Of a stretch of 64,000 bases of DNA, positions 25,240-33,646 are shown piece after piece. Numbering within the stretch: the first letter of the stretch is position 1; each line of letters begins with the position of its first letter. The position numbers and the translations under genes were made by a program. Under the pieces are notes generated by a model that saw nothing but the letters and a program-made list of their open reading frames with translations, did no database searches and was not told the DNA's origin. Origin of the DNA: a candidate division WOR-3 bacterium (GTDB lineage Bacteria > Hydrothermota > Tepidihabitantia > Tepidihabitantales > Tepidihabitantaceae); NCBI GenBank assembly GCA_039801085.1, contig JBDRTY010000001.1, forward strand, positions 374,852-438,851, given 5' to 3'.

Positions 25240-26559
25240 ATGAGTAAACTTGTTCAGCAGATTGACCGCCGGCAGGCACGCGTGGCAGTGATCGGGATCG
25301 GTTATGTCGGTCTGCCGCTGGCGGTGGAGATCGCCCGCGCGGGTTACTACACGGTCGGAATCGATGTGGACGAAAACAAGGTTCAGGCGGTCAGGCAGGG
25401 GAAAAGCTATATCGGTGATGTACCGGCAGAGGATGTTGCCGAGCTGGTCAAAGCCGGCAGGCTGAAGGCGACCACCGATTACCGGCAGTGCCAAGAGTGT
25501 GAAATCATCAACATCTGTGTTCCGACGCCGTTTACTGCCACCAAGGACCCGGATGTTTCTTATATTGTTGAGGCGGGGAAGCGAGTAGCAGAAAACCTGA
25601 AGCCGGGGCGGCTGATCATCCTCCGCAGCACCACCTATCCGGAGACCACCGAAAAGGTGCTTTTGCCGATTCTGGAGCAGACCGGGCTGAAGGTCGGGCG
25701 CGACTTCTTCCTTTCCTTCGCACCGGAGCGGATTGACCCGGGCAACAAGAAATGGACAATCCGGACTACGCCGGTGGTGATTGGCGGGGTGACGAAAAAA
25801 TGCACCGAGCTTTCCTGCCGTTTTTATGAAAAGATTGTGGACCGGGTGGTGCCGGTCTCCTCGCCCCGGGTGGCGGAGATGTCCAAACTGCTGGAGAACA
25901 TCTTCCGGAGCGTGAATATTGCGCTGGTTAATGAGCTGGCACGGATGTGCGACCGGATGGGCAACATCGATGTCTGGGAGGTAATCAATGCGGCAGCGAC
26001 CAAGCCGTTCGGCTATATGCCCTTTTATCCCGGTCCGGGAATTGGCGGGCACTGTATCCTGATTGACCCCTACTATCTTGCCTGGAAGGCACGGGAGTAT
26101 GACTTCCATTCCAACTTCATTGAACTGGCAGCGGAGACCAATGAGGCGATGCCGTTCTTTGTTGTTGACCGGATTCTGGAGGTGCTGGGTATCAATGGTG
26201 TGCCGGCAAGAAAAGCCCGGATTCTGATCATCGGCGCCGCCTTCAAGCGGGATGTGGATGACACCCGCCATTCCCCGGCAATCAAGGTGATGGAACTGCT
26301 TCTGGACAAGGTGCGCCGGATTGAATATGTTGATCCGTATGTACCGGAAATTGAAATTGCCGGCAGAAAATTCCGGGCGCAGAAACTGACACCGGCGCTA
26401 CTGCGGGCAGCCGACTGCGTGGTCATTCTGACTGACCACACCTGTCTCGATTATGATCTGATTCTGCGGGAGAGCCGGCTTATTGTTGACACCAGGAATG
26501 CGATCAAGCACCGGCGGGTTAAGAAGCTTTATACGCTGGGCTACCGGGTTAAGGGTTAG
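25240..26559 (+). CDS. Nucleotide-sugar dehydrogenase (UDP-N-acetylhexosamine 6-dehydrogenase type)
   Basis: A protein of 439 residues; ATG follows GGAAAGGAG. It has an N-terminal NAD-binding Rossmann motif (VAVIGIGYVGLPLAVEIA), the central helix region (VSSPRVAEMSKLLENIFRSV) and the catalytic Cys in GPGIGGHCILIDPYY. The C-terminal domain (IIGAAFKRDVDDTRHSPA) binds the UDP-sugar. The spacing fits the WecC/WbpA group, which oxidises UDP-N-acetyl-mannosamine or -glucosamine to uronic acids for surface polysaccharide. No other polysaccharide gene is adjacent. It overlaps the convergent hycI gene by 4 bp. Confidence 0.92.
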   Translation: MSKLVQQIDRRQARVAVIGIGYVGLPLAVEIARAGYYTVGIDVDENKVQAVRQGKSYIGDVPAEDVAELVKAGRLKATTDYRQCQECEIINICVPTPFTATKDPDVSYIVEAGKRVAENLKPGRLIILRSTTYPETTEKVLLPILEQTGLKVGRDFFLSFAPERIDPGNKKWTIRTTPVVIGGVTKKCTELSCRFYEKIVDRVVPVSSPRVAEMSKLLENIFRSVNIALVNELARMCDRMGNIDVWEVINAAATKPFGYMPFYPGPGIGGHCILIDPYYLAWKAREYDFHSNFIELAAETNEAMPFFVVDRILEVLGINGVPARKARILIIGAAFKRDVDDTRHSPAIKVMELLLDKVRRIEYVDPYVPEIEIAGRKFRAQKLTPALLRAADCVVILTDHTCLDYDLILRESRLIVDTRNAIKHRRVKKLYTLGYRVKG

Positions 26560-27005
26560 ACACCACCTGCCCAAGCGGTAATAAAACTGACGATTTCCGG
26601 CAATGCCTGCCGGACTGCCGGCGAAAGTTCAGTGCCTGCTCTTGTGTCTGAGGGCATAATCCCCATAAGGTAAACTTCCGCGCCGGTTTCTGCTGCCAGC
26701 AGTTCGGCGATCATGTTGAGCGGCGGAGTATGGGTGGAGAAACCGGCTACTTCCAGCCGGTCAAATTCGGACCGGTCAAACAGCCGGAATTCCCCCGGTT
26801 CGCCACTGAACCGGCAGGCGTCAACAAATAGAATCCGGTCAGGCCGGGCTTTAATTACCGGTCCGAGATGGTTCTCCGGGACTGTCCGGGCATCAATCAG
26901 CACAATTCCGGGCAGATTCAGTGCCCCCAGCATTTCGGCAATATGGACGCCGACGCCGTCATCACCCCGTTCCGGATTGCCGATGCCAATGATTACGGTG
27001 CTCAT
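26556..27005 (-). CDS. hycI: Hydrogenase maturation endopeptidase (HycI type)
   Basis: A protein of 149 residues from ATG 27005, which overlaps the upstream stop codon (ATGA) and lines up with the family start (STVIIGIGNPERGDDGVG). Nickel-ligand positions of the family are visible: the acidic residue in GDDGVG, Asp in LFVDACRF and His in GFSTHTPPLN. This protease cuts the C terminus of a [NiFe]-hydrogenase large subunit after nickel insertion. STHTPPL resembles HycI/group-4 hydrogenase proteases. No hydrogenase structural gene lies in the window, but hypC is found 7.5 kb away. Confidence 0.9.
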   Translation of the reverse strand: MSTVIIGIGNPERGDDGVGVHIAEMLGALNLPGIVLIDARTVPENHLGPVIKARPDRILFVDACRFSGEPGEFRLFDRSEFDRLEVAGFSTHTPPLNMIAELLAAETGAEVYLMGIMPSDTRAGTELSPAVRQALPEIVSFITAWAGGV

Positions 27006-28003
27006 CCCCGCCCCTGCCGGTATTTCAGGGCTTTTGCCTCCCGGACATAACTGCCGAGCCAGGGGACCCGGGAGGCGTAGCACTCCAGAGCAATGATCCG
27101 GTTGGCATAATGGACCGCACTGTCGGCAACCCCCAGACCCTGCCAGGCGTATGCCAGCTTGAGCCAGTTTTCGGTCAGGCCGTAGCGGTTATCAGGAAAT
27201 GTCCGGCGGATGTCGGCATCAAGTTCTCTGCCGAGCGCAATCGCCTGCCGGTAATCACCCTTTGCCAGATAGACATCGCGCAGAAGCCTTCGTGCTGAGC
27301 GGTTGCCGGGATAGCGCCGGAGCAGATGTTGGCAGTAACGGATTGCGGCAGGATAGTCTCGATCCTCCTTATGCATGAACCCGAGCATGAACTCCGCCAT
27401 CGGCTGGAGCAGTTCTGCCTGAAGTCGTGCCTCCTCCATCTGCCGGTATGCCCGCTCCCGTGAGCCGAGCAGGCCGAGTCCGAGGCAGTAGCGGTCGGCG
27501 GTTGCCTTGAAATACTCAATGACGGCGAGACCGAACCGGGCATCGTGGAGTTGCGGGTCAAGCGTCAGCGCCCGTTTCAGATGGGATGGGACCCTGAGCA
27601 TGGTCCTGAAGGCGTCAAACTTCCGGTTCTGCCAGGAGAGGAGGTTTGCCCGGTTGAGCAGGGCAAGACCGAGATAGAGATGGGCTGATGCATCCTGCTC
27701 ATGCTCCTGGAGCCGGCGCCGGCAGGCGTCAAGCACCTGCTCGGTGCAGTGCTCAAACGAGTCCACGAGGGCGGTGTTGCCGGAGTCATAAATCAGCAGC
27801 TGCAGCAGGCACGCCTGCCAGAACAGTCCGGGAAGCCGGGTGTCGGGATGCTGTTTCAGCAGTTCCACCTTCTCCCGGGCAGTTTGATAAAGCTGACGAT
27901 AGGACAGGTCCCGGGCAAAGATGATTGATTCTCTGATCCCTGCCGGCTGCTGAGCGCTGAGAGCTGCCAGCAGAACGAGCTTAACGCAGAGCAACCGCCT
28001 CAA
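27002..28003 (-). CDS. Exported TPR-like protein
   Basis: About 333 residues from a TTG at 28003, the start that puts a signal peptide (RRLLCVKLVLLAALSAQ) at the N terminus; an upstream ATG at 28084 would place 27 polar residues in front of it, inside ridA. The protein is rich in helical repeats with TPR spacing (SAHLYLGLALLNRANLL, RYCQHLLRRYPGNRSARRL, AWQGLGVADSAVHYANRII). Function unknown; probably a periplasmic scaffold. It overlaps ridA by 23 bp upstream and hycI by 4 bp downstream, so the glnA-ridA-TPR-hycI genes are one unit. Confidence 0.7.
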   Translation of the reverse strand: MRRLLCVKLVLLAALSAQQPAGIRESIIFARDLSYRQLYQTAREKVELLKQHPDTRLPGLFWQACLLQLLIYDSGNTALVDSFEHCTEQVLDACRRRLQEHEQDASAHLYLGLALLNRANLLSWQNRKFDAFRTMLRVPSHLKRALTLDPQLHDARFGLAVIEYFKATADRYCLGLGLLGSRERAYRQMEEARLQAELLQPMAEFMLGFMHKEDRDYPAAIRYCQHLLRRYPGNRSARRLLRDVYLAKGDYRQAIALGRELDADIRRTFPDNRYGLTENWLKLAYAWQGLGVADSAVHYANRIIALECYASRVPWLGSYVREAKALKYRQGRG

Positions 28004-28358
28004 TTTCCACCATCGCACCCTTGGGCAGGGCTGATACCTGCACGGTGGAGCGGGCAGGATAGGGCTCCTGGAAATAGCGGGCATAGACCGCATTCACCCG
28101 GGCAAACTGGTTCATATCGGTGATGAAGATCATGGTCTTGACGACCCGGTCCAGACCGCTGCCTGCTGCCTCCAGCACCGCAGCAAGATTTTTCAGCACC
28201 TGCTCAGTCTCGGCTTCAATGCCACCCGGAACGAGTTCGCCGGTCCTGGGATCAATGCCGAGCTGACCTGAAGTCCAGACAAATTCACCGGCAATTACCG
28301 CCGGACTGTATGGTCCGACCGGCCTCGGTGCCTTTTCGGAGTGAACCGTTTGTTTCAT
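27981..28358 (-). CDS. ridA: RidA/YjgF family imine deaminase
   Basis: A protein of 125 residues, the family length. RidA hydrolyses reactive enamine/imine intermediates made by PLP enzymes. Typical segments are PRPVGPYSPAVIAGEFVWTSGQ, with the substrate-binding Arg in the C-terminal part (EPYPARSTVQVSALPKGAMV). ATG 28358 follows AAAGGAGAAG. It lies 11 bp after glnA. Confidence 0.95.
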   Translation of the reverse strand: MKQTVHSEKAPRPVGPYSPAVIAGEFVWTSGQLGIDPRTGELVPGGIEAETEQVLKNLAAVLEAAGSGLDRVVKTMIFITDMNQFARVNAVYARYFQEPYPARSTVQVSALPKGAMVEIEAVALR

Positions 28359-28369
28359 AACTTCTCCTT

Positions 28370-29752
28370 TCAGCAGCCGTAGTAAAGGTTGAACTCCCAG
28401 GGATGGGGGCGCCGGGCGATCGCCTCGGCTTCGATCCGCTTCAGCTCAATCCACTTGCGGATTGTCTCCTCGGCAAACACCCCCGGTCCGGTCAGAAACT
28501 GGTGGTCATTTTCCAGTTCCCGGAGCGCCTGCATCAGGTCGGACGGCACCGGTGTGCTTCTGGAGCGCATCTCCTCGGTGCCGCCCCGGACCGTCTGAGG
28601 CAGACCCGGATCAAGCCGGCGTCGGATACCGTCCAGCCCGGCAAGGAGAATTGCTGCCAGCGCCAGATAGGGGTTGGCGGTCGCATCCGGAACCCGGAAT
28701 TCCAGCGCCATCTTCTCCGGTTTGCGGATATAGCCCGGGATCCGGATCGCTGCGGTCCGGTTGGCAATCGAGAAGAACGCCTCGGTGGGTGCTTCATAGC
28801 CGGGCACGAGCCGGCGGTAGGAGTTGGTTGAAGGGTTGGTCAGGGCGCAGAGTGCGGGCACATGCTCAAGGATACCGCCGATGTAATTGAGCGCCAGCCG
28901 GCTCAGTCCGGTCGGGCTCTTGCGGTCGCCAAACAGTGATATTCCCTTTTTTGCCAGATACTGGTGGATATGCATTCCGGAGCCGGGTTCGTTATAAATC
29001 GGCTTGGGCATGAAGGTAGCGGTTCTGCCCTGCCGGAATGCCAGATTGCGGATCAGATACTTGGTCAGAATGACCGCATCACCGGCACGGGATGCCGGCA
29101 GATATCCGGGTTCAATCTCCACCTGCGCAAACCTGCCTCCCTCATGGTGATGGTATTTCACCGGGATGCCGCAGCGGTTCATCAGACAGACGAGCTGGTT
29201 GCGGAACTCCTGACTGCGGTCAAAGGGCGGGGCAACATGATAGGCAGAGCCCTTGAACAGGGCGGTGCCGGTCTGATCATCATGCTTGAGTTCCTCACTT
29301 GTCACCCGGTAAACTGCGGAGCTCTCATCGGTCCAGAACTCGGCCGAGGTGAAGAGATAGAACTCAAACTCGGGCAGAAACATGATCTCATCACAGCCGG
29401 TTGCTTTTTTTACCGTGCTCACCGCCTTCTCCAGGATGTAGCGCGGGTCATGCTCATAGCGCTGACCGGTCTGCGGGTGATAGATTTCGGCAAACATTGA
29501 GACGGTCGGCTCGCCGGCAAACGGTTCAACAAATGCGGTCTCCAGGTCGGGCTTGAGGATCATATCTCCGGACTCCACCTTGCCGAATCCCGCAACCGAG
29601 GAGCTGTCAAATCCGATCCCGTTTTCCACCGCCGATTTCAGATTTTCTGCCGGAATGGTCACATGGCGCAGTCTGCCCCAGAGGTCACAGTATTTGATGT
29701 CAATGAACTTTACCCTGATTTCCGGTCCTTTGCCTTTTGCCTTCTGCTCCAT
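28370..29752 (-). CDS. glnA: Glutamine synthetase (type I, GSI-alpha-like)
   Basis: A protein of 460 residues from ATG 29752, which fits the N terminus of the family (VKFIDIKYCDLWGRLRHVTIP); a longer frame to 29869 adds a non-conserved leader. Active-site motifs are intact: MFLPEFEFYLF (metal Glu), GSGMHIHQYL, NSYRRLVPGYEAP and NRTAAIRIPG, with EFRVPDATANPYLALAA near the end. Makes glutamine from glutamate, ammonia and ATP. The adenylylation loop of GSI-beta enzymes is not evident, which suits the alpha group. A TTGACA lies 29 bp upstream but the -10 box is poor. Confidence 0.93.
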   Translation of the reverse strand: MEQKAKGKGPEIRVKFIDIKYCDLWGRLRHVTIPAENLKSAVENGIGFDSSSVAGFGKVESGDMILKPDLETAFVEPFAGEPTVSMFAEIYHPQTGQRYEHDPRYILEKAVSTVKKATGCDEIMFLPEFEFYLFTSAEFWTDESSAVYRVTSEELKHDDQTGTALFKGSAYHVAPPFDRSQEFRNQLVCLMNRCGIPVKYHHHEGGRFAQVEIEPGYLPASRAGDAVILTKYLIRNLAFRQGRTATFMPKPIYNEPGSGMHIHQYLAKKGISLFGDRKSPTGLSRLALNYIGGILEHVPALCALTNPSTNSYRRLVPGYEAPTEAFFSIANRTAAIRIPGYIRKPEKMALEFRVPDATANPYLALAAILLAGLDGIRRRLDPGLPQTVRGGTEEMRSRSTPVPSDLMQALRELENDHQFLTGPGVFAEETIRKWIELKRIEAEAIARRPHPWEFNLYYGC

Positions 29753-30001
29753 ATATAGTAGCTTGCCGGAAATCAGGCCGGTGTCAACTTGTTCTGTCCG
29801 ATCTCCAGACGCACCGCTGGCACTGAGCCCGGGACCCATATTATGCCCGACGGTGTAGGGAACTGCCACCCGGGCAGGGGTAAGAATAACGAAAATAAAT
29901 CTGTAACTTGTTGATATTAAAAAACCTGCAATTCCGGGGCAGAATCAGGCGGTGAATTTTTCTCCTCGGGCGGACTCTAACTGATAATGGGAAATTTGCG
30001 T
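29753..30001. other. Spacer between glnA and RNase P RNA
   Basis: No gene is supported here. The frame that could be read on the minus strand (29841-30119) runs into the RNase P RNA and has no protein-like features. The stretch holds the probable glnA promoter region and the rnpB terminator at 29919-29949. Confidence 0.6.
29919..29949 (-). terminator. Probable terminator of RNase P RNA
   Basis: Minus strand: CCTGATTC, loop TGCCCCG, GAAT-TG-CAGG (8-bp stem with a 2-nt bulge), followed by six T (29924-29919). Confidence 0.5.
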
Positions 30002-30380
30002 GAAGGCGGGTCTGTAAGCCGGGTTCTGTACCCCTTGCGGGGCGACGGTCATTTCTCTGGGGCTGACAGTTGCCCGTCAGCCTCAAGCAACCTACCCGGG
30101 AATCAGACGGACCGGGCAAGTCCTCTTCCCTGTTGGTCTTGCACCAGGCAGGGTTTGTCCATCCGGCATGTCACCATGCCGGATAGTGCGCTCTTACCGC
30201 ACTATTTCACCCTTACCCGCACCGGCAACCTCAACCGGTGCAGGCGGTGTCGTTTCTGTGACACTTTCCGTCGGCATGCGGTTACCCGCATACCGCCTCG
30301 CGCTTAACGAGTGCCTTGCCCTGTGGTGCCCGGACTTTCCTCCCCGGAAAAAATCCGGGGCGACCGTCCGACCCGCCTTC
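30002..30380 (-). ncRNA. rnpB: RNase P RNA, bacterial type A
   Basis: The catalytic RNA that removes 5' leaders from pre-tRNAs. The minus strand starts GAAGGCGGGTCGGACGG (P1) and includes GAGGAAAGTCCGGGC (the conserved J3/4-P4 region at about 30346-30332) and, near the 3' end, ACAGAACCCGGCTTACAGAC. The first and last 11 nt (GAAGGCGGGTC and GACCCGCCTTC) pair perfectly as helix P1, which sets both ends. Length is about 379 nt, normal for type A. A consensus promoter lies 5 bp upstream. Confidence 0.97.
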
Positions 30381-30385
30381 ACCCA

Positions 30386-30413
30386 ATTATATCATGACGC
30401 ATTCAGCTGGCAA
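30386..30413 (-). promoter_or_regulatory. Promoter for rnpB
   Basis: Minus strand: TTGCCA (30413-30408), 16-bp spacer, TATAAT (30391-30386). It overlaps the 3' end of the upstream methyltransferase gene. Confidence 0.75.
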
Positions 30414-30981
30414 CCGGTTGCAGCAGGGTGAAATAATGGAACCGGTTGAGGTCATCATGGTTGACGATGTCAAATCCGGTCTGGCGCGCCAGCTGGAAGA
30501 TTGTGCCCGGATCCAGCCGTTCCTTCTCCGGTGGTCCGGGTGGCGGTTTTATTTTGTGCCACTCCACAATCAGCAGTCTGCCATCAGGTTTGAGCAGACG
30601 CCGGGCTTCCCGGAGTGCGGCTGTGGGTTCAGCGATTTCGTGGAGCACCAGCGCCATCAGGATCCGGTCCGCACATCTGTCTGGCAGAGGTATCCCCACC
30701 GCATCGGCAATCAGGGTCTGCACCTCAGCCCGGGTGGAGCCCAGGTTTTTCCTTAACTCCCCCAGCATCACCGGTGCGATGTCAATTGCGATCAGTCTGC
30801 CATGCGGACCCAGCTGCCGGAGCAGGGCACGGGCAAAGTATCCGACCCCGGCACCGATGTCCAGCACTGTATTGTCAGGTGCGATGTCCAGTTCACGGAC
30901 AATCCGGGTTGCGGGCAGCCGTTTCCGGCGCTCCGGTGCCAGCAGATGGCGTCGCTCTGCCGGATTGAAGCGGTGGGGCAC
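30403..30981 (-). CDS. Class I SAM-dependent methyltransferase
   Basis: A protein of 192 residues. Motif I VLDIGAGVGYFARALL and the acidic residue ending strand 2 (LIAIDIAPVML) mark the SAM site; ALVLHEIAEPTAALREARRLL and LKPDGRLLIVEWH are the UbiE/type-11 motifs IV-VI. The N-terminal MPHRFNPAERRHLLAPERR resembles a recurring small-methyltransferase family in anaerobes. Substrate unknown. It starts directly after the DUF2703 stop codon, so the pair is an operon. Its 3' end contains the rnpB promoter. Confidence 0.85.
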   Translation of the reverse strand: MPHRFNPAERRHLLAPERRKRLPATRIVRELDIAPDNTVLDIGAGVGYFARALLRQLGPHGRLIAIDIAPVMLGELRKNLGSTRAEVQTLIADAVGIPLPDRCADRILMALVLHEIAEPTAALREARRLLKPDGRLLIVEWHKIKPPPGPPEKERLDPGTIFQLARQTGFDIVNHDDLNRFHYFTLLQPVAS

Positions 30982-30982
30982 T

Positions 30983-31375
30983 TTACTCCTGACGGAGCTT
31001 CTGGAGGGCGTTCAGCACCGCCTGAACGATCAGTTCCGCGGGCACCGCCTCATAAGTCCGGTTCTCCAGCTCCACGGTCCGGCATTGAGCAGGTCCGCAC
31101 ACATCACAGCACGGGCTCTGTCCGGTTGTGGCAGCAAGCCAGGATTCCAGCGGTCTGTTGTTGATCAGAATCCGGTTGGAGCGCAGGGGGTTCTGCCGGA
31201 ATTCCTCCAGCGTCAGCGCCCGTTGCTCAACACTCAGTTCCACACCTGCCTGACTGAGTACCGGTTTCAGCAGGGCAACCGCCTGCTTTAGCTCCTCACC
31301 GGTTGAGCTGCAGCGGGGACAGGTGCGGTTGTCCTCAACCAGCCGTTCCCAGATGATGGTGATTTTCCGGTCCAT
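30983..31375 (-). CDS. DUF2703 family protein (thioredoxin-like)
   Basis: A protein of 130 residues. DUF2703 features are seen: IIWERLVEDNRTCPRCSSTG with a CxxC pair at about residues 19-22, the SNRILINNRPLESWL segment, and a second Cys cluster (SPCCDVCGPAQC). The family has no settled function; the Cys pairs suggest a thioredoxin-like redox or metal/metalloid-binding role. It is the first gene of an operon with the methyltransferase. A TAAAAT box ends 6 nt before ATG 31375, so the mRNA should be leaderless. Confidence 0.85.
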   Translation of the reverse strand: MDRKITIIWERLVEDNRTCPRCSSTGEELKQAVALLKPVLSQAGVELSVEQRALTLEEFRQNPLRSNRILINNRPLESWLAATTGQSPCCDVCGPAQCRTVELENRTYEAVPAELIVQAVLNALQKLRQE

Positions 31376-31381
31376 TAGAAC

Positions 31382-31409
31382 ATTTTAGCCGATGCCGGAT
31401 CAAAGGCAA
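31382..31409 (-). promoter_or_regulatory. Promoter for DUF2703-methyltransferase (leaderless)
   Basis: Minus strand: TTGCCT (31409-31404), 16-bp spacer, TAAAAT (31387-31382), 6 nt to ATG. Divergent from the arcC promoter 15 bp away. Confidence 0.6.
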
Positions 31410-31423
31410 CTGCAGCACCCGGC

Positions 31424-31451
31424 TTGATTATCAATGCCCGGTGGCTATTAT
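31424..31451 (+). promoter_or_regulatory. Promoter for arcC operon (leaderless)
   Basis: TTGATT (31424-31429), 16-bp spacer, TATTAT (31446-31451), 7 nt to ATG 31459. It overlaps an in-frame GTG at 31441, which therefore cannot be the start if this promoter is used. Confidence 0.6.
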
Positions 31452-31458
31452 TAACGGT

Positions 31459-32391
31459 ATGACTGCAGTCCTGGCGATCGGCGGCAACTCACTCATCCGC
31501 TCCAAGGAGCAGATCTCGTTTGCTGACCAGCTGGCGACCCTGAAGGCAAGCTGTGAACCGCTGGTGGCGCTCGTCCGACAGGGCGAGCGGGTAGTGATTA
31601 CTCATGGCAACGGTCCGCAGGTCGGGTTCATTCTCCTCCGCTCCTATCTGGCGCGCAACCGTCTGCCTGAAATTCCGCTCGATGCCGCCAACGCCCAGAC
31701 TCAGGCGGAGATCGGCTACATGATTCAGCAGGTGCTCGGCAACCTTTTCCTTCAGGCGGGAATCAGTCAGCCGGTGGTGACGGTGGTAACCCGGGTGCTG
31801 GTGGACAGAGATGACCCGGCATTTGCCAAGCCTTCAAAGCCGGTCGGTCCGTTCTATACCCGTGCCGAGGCGGTGAAACTGGAGCAGGAGCTGGGCTGGA
31901 CCGTCAGGGAGGATTCAGGCCGGGGCTACCGTCGGATGGTGGCGTCGCCCCTGCCGCAGGCGGTAATTGAGCTTGAGGAGATCCGGAGTCTGGTCAATGC
32001 CGGTGCGGTGGTCATCGCCTGCGGTGGTGGCGGAATTCCGGTGATCCGGGAGAATGGTGAGCTGAAGGGGGTGGCAGCGGTGATTGACAAGGACCTGGCT
32101 TCTGCCCTGCTCGCCAACCTGCTGGGTGCGGAGCGGATGATCATCACCACCGCGGTCGACCGGGTGTATCTCAATTACGGCAAACCGGATGCCCAGCCGC
32201 TTGCGCAGGTGCGCGCCGGCGAGCTGGCGGAGTATCAGAAACAGGGACATTTTCCCGAGGGAAGCATGGGTCCGAAGATTGAGGCGGCGCTCAGGTTTCT
32301 TGCCGGTGGCGGTAAGGAGGTGCTGATCACCGATCCGGACCATCTGCTGGCAGCGCTTGAGGGCAGGGCAGGCACAAGGATTACAGAATGA
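31459..32391 (+). CDS. arcC: Carbamate kinase
   Basis: A protein of 310 residues from ATG 31459; a GTG at 31441 is in frame but lies inside the promoter. Family motifs: VLAIGGNSLIR, ITHGNGPQVG, CGGGGIPVI, VIDKDLASALLA and GSMGPKIEAA. The enzyme interconverts ATP plus carbamate with ADP plus carbamoyl phosphate. No arginine deiminase or ornithine carbamoyltransferase gene is nearby. It starts an overlapping run of genes that ends in hypC, so a link to carbamoyl-phosphate use in hydrogenase assembly is possible. Confidence 0.95.
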   Translation: MTAVLAIGGNSLIRSKEQISFADQLATLKASCEPLVALVRQGERVVITHGNGPQVGFILLRSYLARNRLPEIPLDAANAQTQAEIGYMIQQVLGNLFLQAGISQPVVTVVTRVLVDRDDPAFAKPSKPVGPFYTRAEAVKLEQELGWTVREDSGRGYRRMVASPLPQAVIELEEIRSLVNAGAVVIACGGGGIPVIRENGELKGVAAVIDKDLASALLANLLGAERMIITTAVDRVYLNYGKPDAQPLAQVRAGELAEYQKQGHFPEGSMGPKIEAALRFLAGGGKEVLITDPDHLLAALEGRAGTRITE

Positions 32392-33644
32392 GCCTCCGGA
32401 GCCGGCTGGTTGCGGTGGCACTGCTGGTGGTTGCGGTGCTGGGTGCCCAGGAGCAGATTCTGATTCCGATGGACTTGACCCAGACCGACCATCTGAAGGC
32501 ATACGGCATCGCCTACCGGCTCCTGCAGCGGGGCACCAGGGTGGAGTGGCTGCTCAACTACCGGGGCGGGTCATTTCTCTTTCCGGTGGAAAATCAGGCG
32601 CTGCGGGAGTGCCGGCTTAACGGGGTCTATTATGAGCCGGTATCACCTTCAAAGCTTGTCGAGATCCGGCAGACGATTGAGGCAAACAACATGGCATCGG
32701 TGATCCTGGAACGGCCGACCCGGGTTGCGGTCTATGCTCCACCGACCGCGGACCCCTGGGATGATGCGGTCCGGCTGGCACTGGACTATGCGGGCATACC
32801 CTATGATGTGGTCTGGGATCCGGATGTGCTGGCAGGCAGACTTTCCCAGTATGACTGGCTTCATCTCCATCATGAGGACTTTACCGGTCAGTTCGGCAAG
32901 TTCTACTCCTCCTACCGGCAGGAGAAATGGTATCAGGAGGAGGTGGCGCTCAACCTCCAGACCGCAAAAAGGTTCGGGTTCAGCAAGGTGAGCCGGCTCA
33001 AGCTGGCGGTGCTGGAGAAGATCCGGGAGTATGTGGCAGCGGGCGGGATGCTGTTTGCGATGTGCTCGGCAACCGACACCCCGGACATCGCCTGGGCGGC
33101 AAGGAATACCGACATCTGTGCCGAGGTTTTTGACGGTGATCCGGTTGACCCGCAGTATCAGAAAAAGCTTGACTATGATGGTTGTCTTGCCTTTGAGAAC
33201 TTCCAGGTGATCACCGACCCGTATCTTTATGAGCATTCCAATATTGACACCTATCTGGAGACCTCAGGCCGGGGTCCGGATGTGTATTTCTCCCTCTTTG
33301 ACTTCTCCGCCAAGTATGACCCGGTGCCGACGATGCTCGTCCAGAACCATGTCGGGCTGGTCCGGGAGTTTCTGGGGCAGAACTGCGGTTTCCGGCGCGA
33401 GCTTCTGAAAAAGGATGTCCTGATTCTGGGTGAGGTGGAGAACACCGAGGAGGTGAAATACATCCATGGCCAGTTCGGCAAGGGGACCTTCACCTTTCTG
33501 GGCGGACATGATCCTGAGGACTATGCCCACCGGATCGGTGATCCGCCGACCGACCTCAACCTGCACAAGAATTCGCCCGGCTACCGGCTGATTCTCAACA
33601 ATGTCCTTTTCCCGGCAGCGGAGAAAAAACCGCTCAAGACCTGA
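32388..33644 (+). CDS. Conserved secreted protein, function unknown
   Basis: A protein of 418 residues; ATG overlaps the arcC stop (ATGA). A signal peptide (RLVAVALLVVAVLGAQ) comes first. The rest is conserved-looking (QILIPMDLTQTDHLKAYGIA, WLLNYRGGSF, GKGTFTFLGGHDPEDYAHR) and I recall homologues in FCB genomes that carry the label asparagine synthetase B. That label is not supported: there is no N-terminal glutaminase Cys and no PP-loop. Alternating hydrophobic strands with YDWLHLHHEDF and EYVAAGGMLFAMCSA resemble a glutamine-amidotransferase-like or DUF4159-like flavodoxin fold. It is probably envelope-located; its place between two cytosolic enzymes is unexplained. Confidence 0.75.
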   Translation: MSLRSRLVAVALLVVAVLGAQEQILIPMDLTQTDHLKAYGIAYRLLQRGTRVEWLLNYRGGSFLFPVENQALRECRLNGVYYEPVSPSKLVEIRQTIEANNMASVILERPTRVAVYAPPTADPWDDAVRLALDYAGIPYDVVWDPDVLAGRLSQYDWLHLHHEDFTGQFGKFYSSYRQEKWYQEEVALNLQTAKRFGFSKVSRLKLAVLEKIREYVAAGGMLFAMCSATDTPDIAWAARNTDICAEVFDGDPVDPQYQKKLDYDGCLAFENFQVITDPYLYEHSNIDTYLETSGRGPDVYFSLFDFSAKYDPVPTMLVQNHVGLVREFLGQNCGFRRELLKKDVLILGEVENTEEVKYIHGQFGKGTFTFLGGHDPEDYAHRIGDPPTDLNLHKNSPGYRLILNNVLFPAAEKKPLKT

Positions 33645-33646
33645 GG

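Noticed and set aside
29841-30431. Several open frames over 29841-30431
   Set aside because: They overlap the RNase P RNA, whose conserved core and P1 pairing explain the sequence.
31441-31458. GTG start of carbamate kinase at 31441
   Set aside because: It lies over the -10 box TATTAT and adds six non-conserved residues; ATG 31459 fits the family start.
32388-33644. Asparagine synthetase B
   Set aside because: The name is used for homologues, but no glutaminase or synthetase motif is present; kept as unknown secreted protein.
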